Positions 23,242 through 30,191 of a stretch of 30,191 bases of DNA are shown here, one piece after another. Both the position numbers and the translations under genes were made by a program. The notes beneath the pieces were generated by a model. That model saw nothing but the letters and a program-made list of their open reading frames with translations. It had not been told where the DNA came from and made no database searches. Each line of letters starts with the position of its first letter. Positions within the stretch are counted from its first letter, which is position 1. The DNA comes from UBA4055 sp036721445 (GTDB lineage Bacteria > UBA4055), in the NCBI GenBank assembly GCA_036721445.1, contig DAIMKZ010000015.1, forward strand, positions 1-30,191. The letters run 5' to 3'.

Positions 23242-25176
23242 ATGAATTTCGAAAATACGCAATATCTCAGCTTTTTACCCGCTGCGATCTTACCGCTCGT
23301 AATTTATCTTATCTTCAAAAAGAAACCCACAAGAATGCTATTCAGCTCTGTTTTTCTACTCAAGAAAATATCAGAAAGAGTGAGGATCAGAACAAGACTG
23401 AAAGATATCATTCTGCTCATAATAAGAACTCTTTCGATATCGGCACTCATATTATTTTTTTCCGGACCGTTTACAGGTGAAAATTCGTCTTTTGATCCGT
23501 CAAAAATAAATGTAACGGCGATCTACCTCGACTCATCACCGTCCATGGCGGACGTTTCAAACAATTCGGACAAATTCACAAATGCCTCACAAACCGCTCT
23601 AAGAACGGTCGCGGGATCAGATAACAACGGTATTTTCTATATTTTCACATCCGATCCTGAAAGGAAATTCAAAGGCGGTAGGGCAGAAGCTGTTAAATTT
23701 ATTTCCGAAACACGGATATACGGTAGCGAAAGACCGTTCGGTGATTTTCTTTCACAGGCGGATTCTGTGCTGGGCGGATATTCCGATGCTAACAGGCTTC
23801 TCCTTATTTTTACTGACGGCAGATTGAATATCGATCAGGATATCTCTACTGCTTCGGAATATTTCAGAAGGGCTGTTATTTTCGGTTCAGATATCACTGA
23901 CGACATTTCTATCGATTCTGCATTCATTTCGGGAGATAACGAGATCACATTTTCACTGGCGTCAGGCGTCGGAAACACTTCGCTGGACATGTTCTCTGAC
24001 GGTCAGAAAATTTATTCGGCTCCCGTCGAATTTAAAGACAACCCTGTAAAGAAAATATGCATAAATGTGCCTTCAGCAGCTGAACGGTCCATTTTGATAA
24101 ACGGACTGATAAAAGATAATGCTAACACGACCAACAATAATTATTACTTCGTTATTTCAAAATCGGCGGAGAAAAAAATACTGATAGCCGGGGATCCTGC
24201 TTCAGCTGCAGTTAAGAGCATTTCGGCATTGATATCCGCAGAAAAAAACACTTCGCTGTCCGGAGAAAATTACGACACGGATGACCTTGCATCGCTCAGA
24301 TTTGAAGATTATAATGCTGTATTTCTCACTGAGATCCCTGCGATCAGCTCATATCTGTCTTCAGCTTTAAACAAATATGTTTCTGAGGGAGGATCGGTCT
24401 TTATTTCCGCGGGCGGCAGATTCAACATGAACGATTACAGCTCGAACCTTGCGCCTCAGCTTGCTTTGCCTCAGGCAGAAGGATACGTAAACCCTCAAAG
24501 CTCATTCTTCAATGCGGAAATAACCGAACCCGAGCATGAAATTTTCAGAAACGTCTTTGATGAAAATTTTAAAGGCATAGGCAGCGTCGAAGTATATAAC
24601 ATGTATAAATTCAAAGCTCTCGGATGGAAAGTTATCATGAAAGCAGGCGGGTATCCGCTTCTTATGGAGAAAAAACACGGTGAAGGCAGAATAATCCTGA
24701 TGACATCCGGACTTGAAACAAGCAGTTCAAACATTATTGAGAACGGAATAGCTGTCCCATTAATATTCAATACTCTTTTATATCTTGCCGGAAACAAAAC
24801 GGCTGAAGGTAATGTTTATACTGTCGGACAAAAGCTGAAAATGGAGACAAAGTTCGCTCTGGTTGAAAATTCGGAGCAGTATTATCCCGGAAAGCACGAA
24901 CTTTCGTCCGAATTTATTTTTAAGAAAGAAGGATTTTATAAAATTACCGACCCTGAAGGCTCCGTATTAAAAACGGTTGCCGTAAACAACCAGAGAGAGA
25001 AATACGGTGACAGCTCTGATATTCTTCTTGAGACTTTTCAGGATGTTCTGGACTGGAAAGGAATCGGTGAAAATACAAAACTTATATCACCCGACAAGAA
25101 GCTTTTCTCGAAACACCTGCTTTTTTTGATCTTTATTCTCGCAGCCGCAGATATATTAATCGTGAGAAAAATGTAG
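23242..25176 (+). CDS. BatA-like membrane protein with von Willebrand A domain
   Basis: A 644-residue membrane protein. The N-terminus (1-75) is the aerotolerance-regulator (BatA) type, with two helices (about 11-26 and 55-74) around a basic loop. A vWA domain follows (about 91-215) with the metal-binding DSSPS (97-101) and TDG (191-193). The middle (about 310-525) resembles a glutamine-amidotransferase-like Rossmann domain (KKILIAGDP, then KYVSEGGSVFISAGGR and MEKKHGEGRIILMTSG). A last helix (about 625-641) returns to the membrane. The role of such proteins is unclear; many lie beside MoxR ATPases, but here none is seen. The following ABC gene starts immediately after its stop codon, so they are translationally linked. 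Divergent to mmdA. Confidence 0.82.
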   Translation: MNFENTQYLSFLPAAILPLVIYLIFKKKPTRMLFSSVFLLKKISERVRIRTRLKDIILLIIRTLSISALILFFSGPFTGENSSFDPSKINVTAIYLDSSPSMADVSNNSDKFTNASQTALRTVAGSDNNGIFYIFTSDPERKFKGGRAEAVKFISETRIYGSERPFGDFLSQADSVLGGYSDANRLLLIFTDGRLNIDQDISTASEYFRRAVIFGSDITDDISIDSAFISGDNEITFSLASGVGNTSLDMFSDGQKIYSAPVEFKDNPVKKICINVPSAAERSILINGLIKDNANTTNNNYYFVISKSAEKKILIAGDPASAAVKSISALISAEKNTSLSGENYDTDDLASLRFEDYNAVFLTEIPAISSYLSSALNKYVSEGGSVFISAGGRFNMNDYSSNLAPQLALPQAEGYVNPQSSFFNAEITEPEHEIFRNVFDENFKGIGSVEVYNMYKFKALGWKVIMKAGGYPLLMEKKHGEGRIILMTSGLETSSSNIIENGIAVPLIFNTLLYLAGNKTAEGNVYTVGQKLKMETKFALVENSEQYYPGKHELSSEFIFKKEGFYKITDPEGSVLKTVAVNNQREKYGDSSDILLETFQDVLDWKGIGENTKLISPDKKLFSKHLLFLIFILAAADILIVRKM

Positions 25177-25935
25177 ATGATAAAAGTAAAGAATCTGAAT
25201 ATCAGCCTGGGCGGACTTCATATAATCAAAGGTATTTCTTTCGACGTTATAGAAGGTGAATATTTATCTCTTATCGGTCCGAACGGCGCAGGAAAAAGCA
25301 CTATTCTGAAATCACTATGCAAAATAGTTCCGTTCACTTCAGGATCAGTTCATGTATCGGGACAGGATATCACAGTGTGTACAGGAAAACAGCTGGCCTC
25401 AGAGATAACTTATACTTCACAGCTTCCTTCAAATGATTTTACGGTTAAAGAACTGATAATGTTCAGCAGATATCCTTATTTGTCAGCTTTCAGCAGTATT
25501 ACCGAAAAAGACCGTATTAAGGTAGAGGAAAGCATGAAAATCACTTTTATTTCTGAATTCTCCTCACGAAAGCTGAACGAATTGAGCTCTGGCGAAAGGC
25601 AGAGAGTGGCCGTTGCTTCGGCGCTTGCACAGGACACAGGCATCATTTTGTTCGATGAACCTGTTACACACCTCGACCCTTATTATGACAGTCAGATATC
25701 GGAACTAATAATCAATATCAAAAAGACCCGGAATATTACTGTTGTGAACGCTACGCATAATCTGAACAACGCGCTGAAATATTCTGACAGGATAATGGCT
25801 TTGAAGAACGGAAAAATTGAATTTATAAAAAGATCCGGTGAAGTAAGTTCAGAAGATGTGAGCTCCCTTTACGGTGTCGGATTCGTTTCAATGGAGAATC
25901 CTGTTGATAAAAAGAGAGTTATGATAAAATTATGA
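25177..25935 (+). CDS. ABC importer ATPase, FecE/BtuD type
   Basis: A 252-residue ATPase of the iron-chelate/cobalamin family. Walker A GPNGAGKST (34-42), the signature LSSGERQR (136-143), Walker B IILFDEPVTHLD (156-167) and the switch H of NATHNLNNALKYSDR are all present. The start ATG follows the stop of the vWA gene without a gap, and the 3' end overlaps the permease gene by 4 bases. It would power uptake of a siderophore, haem or corrinoid; the substrate is not determined because the binding protein is not in this window. Confidence 0.95.
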   Translation: MIKVKNLNISLGGLHIIKGISFDVIEGEYLSLIGPNGAGKSTILKSLCKIVPFTSGSVHVSGQDITVCTGKQLASEITYTSQLPSNDFTVKELIMFSRYPYLSAFSSITEKDRIKVEESMKITFISEFSSRKLNELSSGERQRVAVASALAQDTGIILFDEPVTHLDPYYDSQISELIINIKKTRNITVVNATHNLNNALKYSDRIMALKNGKIEFIKRSGEVSSEDVSSLYGVGFVSMENPVDKKRVMIKL

Positions 25936-26897
25936 GATCTTTTTCAAAGAACTTCATACTGCTGGCTGTTTTGTTTCTAGTATTCTTCGTGATCAACATA
26001 GCATCCGGTCCCGGTCTGGGAGCTGCTAATTCTGCAGGTTCGGAAGTTGTGAATGAGATCATCTTTAAAATAAGGCTGCCGCGCGCGCTTACCGCTGTAA
26101 TAGCCGGAGGCACATTCGCTTTGTGCGGAGCGGTCTTTCAGTCACTTTTCCGGAATCCGATAGCCTCACCATTTACTCTCGGCACAGCCGGCGGTGCGTC
26201 ATTCGGAGTTACTGTTTTCATCTCATTTTTCTCTATATCAAGTTTTCTCGGGACTTTCCTTACCTCTTTCGCAGCGTTTCTCGGAGCACTGCTTTCGGTG
26301 ACTATAGTTTATTTTGCCTCATCGGGCAGGAGATCGTTCAACACGAATTACATGATACTCACGGGTGTTGTAATTAATTTCTTTTTCTCGGGACTTATCC
26401 TTCTCGTCCAATACCTGACCGATCAGACCAGTGTTGTAAGGATCACCCGATGGACAATGGGAAGCATAGACCTTATAAGCCTTAATGCCCTTTTATTCAT
26501 ATCCGCTGTTTTCGTTTCAGGTTCCGTTCTTCTCTATTACTTCAGGAACGACCTCAACCTGCTCTCGATCGGTGACGACATCTCAGTATCAAGGGGAGTA
26601 GATATCAACGGAACAAGAAAAATGCTTTTCATAATATCCTCCGTAATGATCAGCTCGATAGTTTCTGTTACAGGCCCGATAGGATTTATAGGCATAATAG
26701 CTCCTCACATCGCATCATCTTTCTTCGGCAGGAACTACAGACGGTTACTTCCGGCTTCCCTTCTCACAGGCAGTATTATTCTTCTTATATGCGACACTGT
26801 GTCAAGAACAATACTTTACCCGGTCGAGCTTCCTGTAGGAATAATAACAGCAATAGCCGGCGCGCTTTTCTTTTCTGTCGTTCTGAAAAAACAGTGA
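25932..26897 (+). CDS. ABC importer permease, FecCD/BtuC type
   Basis: A 321-residue membrane permease with about 9-10 helices. FecCD family landmarks: RLPRALTAVIAGGTFALCGAVFQ near the N-terminus, NPIASPFTLGTAGGASFG, and GPIGFIGIIAPHIAS followed by the coupling region RNYRRLLPASLLTG. The N-terminus is a single anchor segment. It partners the ATPase just upstream (4-base overlap). No periplasmic binding protein or TonB-dependent receptor gene is adjacent. Confidence 0.94.
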   Translation: MRSFSKNFILLAVLFLVFFVINIASGPGLGAANSAGSEVVNEIIFKIRLPRALTAVIAGGTFALCGAVFQSLFRNPIASPFTLGTAGGASFGVTVFISFFSISSFLGTFLTSFAAFLGALLSVTIVYFASSGRRSFNTNYMILTGVVINFFFSGLILLVQYLTDQTSVVRITRWTMGSIDLISLNALLFISAVFVSGSVLLYYFRNDLNLLSIGDDISVSRGVDINGTRKMLFIISSVMISSIVSVTGPIGFIGIIAPHIASSFFGRNYRRLLPASLLTGSIILLICDTVSRTILYPVELPVGIITAIAGALFFSVVLKKQ

Positions 26898-26932
26898 AAT
26901 ATTTTTTATAAAATTCTTGATTTTCCATTAGG

Positions 26933-26963
26933 TTTACTGAAAAATATCATTAAATTATATATT
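26933..26963 (+). promoter_or_regulatory. Possible promoter upstream of the zinc-ribbon gene
   Basis: TTTACT (26933-26938), a 19-base spacer and TATATT (26958-26963) lie in the 116-base gap after the permease gene. The match to sigma-70 consensus is imperfect and the spacer is long, so this is a low-confidence call. Confidence 0.25.
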
Positions 26964-27013
26964 GAGAGACGGTCATGAGGGTTGTACATTGAATAATTTA
27001 AATGGAGCCGGAC

Positions 27014-27232
27014 ATGAAAGACAAGATCAAGGTCAAATGCGCGTACTGCGGTGAGGAGATCGGAGAACTCCACAACACACCGGAAAAAAAATACCTGGGG
27101 TGCGGAAGCTGCGGAAAAAGAACTGTCGTAACGATCAATAAGGACGGAACCGTATCGTCAAAAGTCTATGAGGAAAAACATGTCAAACATCTTAACACGG
27201 AAAATGCGGTAAAGAAGTCGCTTAAATCCTGA
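27014..27232 (+). CDS. Small zinc-ribbon protein
   Basis: A 72-residue protein with two C-x-x-C pairs (C9, C12; C30, C33) that should hold one zinc ion, followed by a short strand pair (RTVVTINKDGTVSSKVYEE) and a basic tail. The start at 27014 is chosen because GGAG lies 6 bases upstream; the ATG at 27002 has no ribosome site. Such ribbons bind nucleic acid or protein partners, but no family is recognised. It is followed by a strong terminator, so it is a monocistronic or last gene, separate from lepA. Confidence 0.75.
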   Translation: MKDKIKVKCAYCGEEIGELHNTPEKKYLGCGSCGKRTVVTINKDGTVSSKVYEEKHVKHLNTENAVKKSLKS

Positions 27233-27254
27233 ATCTTTTAACAAATACCTGTTT

Positions 27255-27287
27255 AGGGCTGCCTTTAAGCAGCCCTTTTTGTTTGTT
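27255..27287 (+). terminator. Strong intrinsic terminator after the zinc-ribbon gene
   Basis: AGGGCTGC (27255-27262), loop CTTTAA, GCAGCCCT (27269-27276), then TTTTTGTTTGTT. The stem is 8 bp and GC-rich with a long T-run, a textbook rho-independent terminator on the plus strand. lepA must therefore start from its own promoter between 27276 and 27342. Confidence 0.9.
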
Positions 27288-27342
27288 GACTTATTGCGTG
27301 TTAAATCTTATATTTCGCGCGGAACTAACAACGAACGGAAAA

Positions 27343-29139
27343 ATGAAAAATAATATTAGAAATTTCTGCATAATCGCTCACATTGATCACGGTAAATCAA
27401 CCCTGGCAGACAGGCTTCTGCAGCTTACGGGAACTCTGACGGACAGAGAGATGAAAAACCAGACACTGGACGATATGGACCTTGAACAGGAAAGAGGGAT
27501 CACGATAAAGTCACATGCCGTAACAATGGCTTATAAATCAAAAGACGGCGGGGAATATATCCTGAACCTTATCGACACGCCTGGGCATGTAGACTTTACA
27601 TATGAAGTATCTAGAAGTATTGCGGCCTGCGAAGGAGCGCTGCTCGTGGTTGACGCTTCGCAGGGGATCGAGGCGCAGACTCTTTCAAATCTTTACCTGG
27701 CCATGGCGCAGGACCTTGAGATCATACCGGTGATAAACAAGATCGACCTTCCCGCAGCTCAGCCCGAGCATGTCGCCAATCAGGTAAAAGACCTTATCGG
27801 ATGTATAGATTCCGAGATCATATTCACATCGGCGAAAACAGGCGAGGGCGTAGATGAGCTGCTGGACAAGATCATCTCAGTTATACCGCCGCCGAAAGGG
27901 ACGGACGACACACCTCTTAAAGCGCTGATATTCGACTCGATGTATGACCAGTTTAGGGGAGCTGTAGCTTATATTAAGGTCGTTGAAGGATCGATCAGGC
28001 AAGGCGACAAGATCAAAATGTTCAATCAGGACACGCAGTTCGATGTAGAAGAGATCGGTATTTTAAAGCTCGAAAGGATAAAGAGAAATGTTCTTGCCGC
28101 CGGTGAGGTCGGATATCTTATAACAGGTACAAAAACAGCTCATGATATAAAGGTAGGAGACACGGTCACGCATGTCAGGAACGGCGCGCGCGATCCTCTC
28201 CCGGGGTATCAGGAAATCAAGCCTATGGTCTATTCGGGAGTTTTCCCCGTCAGCACGGAGGATTATAACGATCTCAAGGACTCGCTCGAGAAGCTCAAGC
28301 TTAACGATTCATCGCTCGTATATACGCCCGAAAGCTCGACTGCGCTCGGATTCGGTTTCAGGGTGGGTTATCTGGGACTGCTGCACATGGAGATCATCCA
28401 TGAGAGGCTTGAGCGCGAATACGATATGTCAGTCATAAATACATTCCCGAACGTTACTTATAATGTGTATATGACGACCGGCGAAATGGAAGTAATCAAC
28501 AACCCTAAAGATTTTGATATGAGCAGGGACATTCAGCGCGTTGAAGAGCCTTTCATCAATGCGCAGATAATCACGCTTACAGAACACATCGGACCAATTA
28601 TGAAGCTTTCCCTCGAAAGAAGAGGCGTCTATATTGCCACTGACTACATCGATGAAACGAGAGTGGTCCTCAAATATAATTTTCCGCTTTCAGAAGTGAT
28701 CTTCGACTTTTTTGACAGGCTAAAGTCGGTTTCGCGAGGGTATGCTTCTTTCGATTATGAACTCGCAGGTTATCAGCCTACGGAAATGGCCAGGCTTGAT
28801 ATACTCCTCAACGGTGAAAAGATAGATGCTCTCGCTGCGATAATTCATAAAGATAAGGCATATCATTACGGCGAAAAGATATGTAAGAAGCTCAAAGATA
28901 TTATCCCGAGGCAGATGTTCGACTGCGCAATACAGGCTGCAATAGGATCAAGGATCATCGCCCGTACTACCGTTAAAGCTTTAAGAAAAGATGTACTTGC
29001 CAAATGCTACGGCGGCGATATTTCGAGAAAGAGAAAGCTTTTGGAAAAACAGAAAAAAGGAAAGAAGAAAATGAAGCAGATAGGGTCTGTTGAACTGCCT
29101 CAGGAAGCTTTCCTCGCTCTACTTAAAGTAGATGAATAA
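27343..29139 (+). CDS. lepA: Elongation factor 4 (back-translocating GTPase)
   Basis: A 598-residue translational GTPase of the LepA/EF4 family. G motifs are intact: AHIDHGKST (12-20), RGITIKS, DTPGH, NKIDLP, SAKTGEG. The C-terminal region ends in the LepA-specific basic segment (SRKRKLLEKQKKGKKKMKQI) followed by VELPQEAFLALLKVDE. The start at 27343 is chosen for family length and a CGGAAA site; an in-frame TTG at 27283 would add 20 unrelated residues that lie inside the terminator region. It acts on the ribosome in the cytoplasm. It overlaps lepB by 8 bases, the classic lepA-lepB operon. Confidence 0.97.
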   Translation: MKNNIRNFCIIAHIDHGKSTLADRLLQLTGTLTDREMKNQTLDDMDLEQERGITIKSHAVTMAYKSKDGGEYILNLIDTPGHVDFTYEVSRSIAACEGALLVVDASQGIEAQTLSNLYLAMAQDLEIIPVINKIDLPAAQPEHVANQVKDLIGCIDSEIIFTSAKTGEGVDELLDKIISVIPPPKGTDDTPLKALIFDSMYDQFRGAVAYIKVVEGSIRQGDKIKMFNQDTQFDVEEIGILKLERIKRNVLAAGEVGYLITGTKTAHDIKVGDTVTHVRNGARDPLPGYQEIKPMVYSGVFPVSTEDYNDLKDSLEKLKLNDSSLVYTPESSTALGFGFRVGYLGLLHMEIIHERLEREYDMSVINTFPNVTYNVYMTTGEMEVINNPKDFDMSRDIQRVEEPFINAQIITLTEHIGPIMKLSLERRGVYIATDYIDETRVVLKYNFPLSEVIFDFFDRLKSVSRGYASFDYELAGYQPTEMARLDILLNGEKIDALAAIIHKDKAYHYGEKICKKLKDIIPRQMFDCAIQAAIGSRIIARTTVKALRKDVLAKCYGGDISRKRKLLEKQKKGKKKMKQIGSVELPQEAFLALLKVDE

Positions 29140-29752
29140 ACCCCGCTACATATCATTTTTATTTCTTCTTGTAATCATCCTCTTTTTCAAGGCTGTCGTC
29201 TTTGAATTCTATGTAGTTACTTCAACTTCGATGTCCAATACTATACTGCCCGGAGATTTCCTGCTTATAAACAAACTGGTTTACGGAACAAATACGCCGA
29301 ACAGGGCTTTTCTGCCGTTCCTCAATTCAGGCTTCCGTCTGCCTTCTTTTAAGATCCCGGCCGTCAGATCAATAAATCAGGGAGAAATAATCGTTGTCGA
29401 TAACGACAATTATCCGGGCTGCGAGAATAATATGATAAAGAGAGTCGCCGCCGTTGAAGGCCAGTCGGTCACTGTGATAGACGACCTTGTATTTGTGGAC
29501 GGAGTACTGCATAACTCAGAAAATATTGCAGACTCAACGGAAATTGAGTTATCAGATGAATACATCCTTAATACATTCGTCGTTCCCGAAGGGAAGCTGT
29601 TCCTTGTCGGTGATAATATCGAATTCAGCTACGATTCCAGGGATTTCGGCTTTGTTGACGAAAAGGACGTCATAGGCAAGGCTGTGCTCATCTACGCCTC
29701 AAAGGACGAGAACGGGAACTTCAGATGGGACAGATTTTTAAAGAAACCTTAA
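29132..29752 (+). CDS. lepB: Signal peptidase I
   Basis: A 206-residue membrane protease that removes signal peptides from exported proteins. One N-terminal membrane helix (about 7-25), then the catalytic serine box TSTSMSNTILPGD (Ser33) and the lysine box MIKRVAAVEG (Lys102) are present. GDN (159-161) and SYDSRDFG (165-172) complete the family boxes. A single helix makes it of the short type. It overlaps lepA by 8 bases. Its substrates in this window would include the barrel proteins and periplasmic proteins described above; the lipoprotein would need signal peptidase II instead. Confidence 0.95.
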   Translation: MNKPRYISFLFLLVIILFFKAVVFEFYVVTSTSMSNTILPGDFLLINKLVYGTNTPNRAFLPFLNSGFRLPSFKIPAVRSINQGEIIVVDNDNYPGCENNMIKRVAAVEGQSVTVIDDLVFVDGVLHNSENIADSTEIELSDEYILNTFVVPEGKLFLVGDNIEFSYDSRDFGFVDEKDVIGKAVLIYASKDENGNFRWDRFLKKP

Positions 29753-29835
29753 AATATCACTTCTAATTATTATTTTTTTATTTTGATTTCCTCCTCCTGT
29801 TGATTATTTTTTCTGTATCAAACCGGGGGATGTGA

Positions 29836-30191
29836 ATGAAAAATCTTATACCTCAGTTCATTGCTGAAAAATATAAAGCTGGCAAAGGCTCGGGAACCAT
29901 CAGTGGTTCGGTAATGTCTTTGGACCTGAAAGGTTTTACGAAAATGACCGGCGAGCTGATGAAGAACGGGAAGTACGGCGCGGAGATTCTTTCAGATATC
30001 ATCAACGGCGTGTTCGGACCGGTCATAAGTTCGATCTATGAAAACGGAGGGTTCATTACAGCATTCGTCGGTGACGCGATAACGGCGGTATTCCCCGAAG
30101 GATCCGCTCAGAATGCAGAGTTGTGCGCTAAAGATATCACCGGTCATTTCAAAAAAAATAAGAACATCACTGTCGAGAAAAAGAGATATCC
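29836..30191 (+). CDS. Class III adenylate/guanylate cyclase, 5' part only
   Basis: The first 118 codons of a gene that runs out of the window. MSLDLKGFTKMTGEL carries the first metal-binding aspartate (D30) and FITAFVGDAITAVFP the second (D80), as in class III cyclases. A GGGGGA ribosome site lies 6 bases before the ATG. No membrane or sensor domain precedes the cyclase, so any regulatory part must follow it; whether it is a larger protein with an ATPase or TPR module cannot be seen. It lies 83 bases after lepB; no terminator is visible between. Confidence 0.85.
   Translation, partial: MKNLIPQFIAEKYKAGKGSGTISGSVMSLDLKGFTKMTGELMKNGKYGAEILSDIINGVFGPVISSIYENGGFITAFVGDAITAVFPEGSAQNAELCAKDITGHFKKNKNITVEKKRY

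Noticed and set aside
27283..27342. TTG start extending lepA by 20 residues
   Set aside because: The extension lies at the tail of the intrinsic terminator and adds residues not typical of LepA; the ATG at 27343 gives the family length.
1..30191. CRISPR array, prophage, or rRNA/tRNA genes
   Set aside because: No regularly spaced repeats, phage structural genes, or ribosomal or transfer RNA sequences were recognised on either strand.

Overview
The window looks like a chromosomal stretch from an anaerobic, LPS-bearing Gram-negative bacterium. The signs are a lipid A kinase (lpxK), several small outer-membrane beta-barrel proteins, a lipoprotein with a clear lipobox, HPr kinase (hprK) beside a mannose-type PTS EIIA protein, and a complete Na+-translocating methylmalonyl-CoA-type decarboxylase cluster. 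This mixture fits candidate phyla of the FCB side (Cloacimonadota, Delongbacteria or Fibrobacterota-like). The placement is inference from gene content only. Most genes are of moderate GC; the first gene is distinctly AT-rich.

Layout. (1) 1-2.7 kb is an accessory zone. It holds an AT-rich, internally duplicated membrane protein, an intact IS3-family element (929-2176) with inverted repeats and a programmed -1 frameshift site, a small 59-residue protein gene (2215-2394), and a structured gene-free stretch. An 18-base near-identical direct repeat brackets the IS plus the small gene. (2) 2.7-4.3 kb holds a DUF1846 protein. (3) 4.3-9.0 kb (minus strand) is a cell-envelope block: two paralogous LPP20/FlgT-like proteins, one a lipoprotein and the other with an ordinary signal peptide, and two proteins sharing a homologous C-terminal beta-barrel. 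A strong terminator followed by a good promoter splits the two paralogs into separate transcripts. (4) 9.0-12.9 kb (minus) has an outer-membrane barrel, metK, another barrel protein, and a membrane-anchored protein that reads as a degenerate sulfatase/alkaline-phosphatase-fold pseudoenzyme. (5) 13.0-14.7 kb (minus) is a folate operon: folE, a pteridine-reductase-like SDR, folB. (6) 14.8-19.2 kb (plus) is a tightly packed operon: hprK, PTS EIIA, DUF3108 protein, lpxK, and a GlcF/LutA-like Fe-S protein. (7) 19.2-23.0 kb (minus) is the decarboxylase cluster: carboxyltransferase, OadG-like subunit, biotin carrier, Na+-pump beta subunit. (8) 23.2-26.9 kb (plus) is a BatA-like von Willebrand A protein directly followed by a FecE/FecD-type ABC importer pair without its binding protein. 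(9) 27.0-30.2 kb (plus) has a small zinc-ribbon protein with a strong terminator, lepA, lepB, and the start of a class III nucleotide cyclase cut off by the window end.

How it fits together. The decarboxylase would turn methylmalonyl-CoA decarboxylation into a Na+ gradient. FolE, the SDR and FolB would act in pterin/folate synthesis. HprK with EIIA suggests PTS-style regulation rather than sugar transport, since no HPr or EIIB/C is present here. LpxK, the barrels, lipoproteins and LepB serve envelope building. No tRNA, rRNA or CRISPR array was seen. I see no clear undescribed defence or mobile system. The best candidates for novelty are the repeat-bracketed accessory zone, the FlgT-like paralog/barrel block, and the pseudo-sulfatase.
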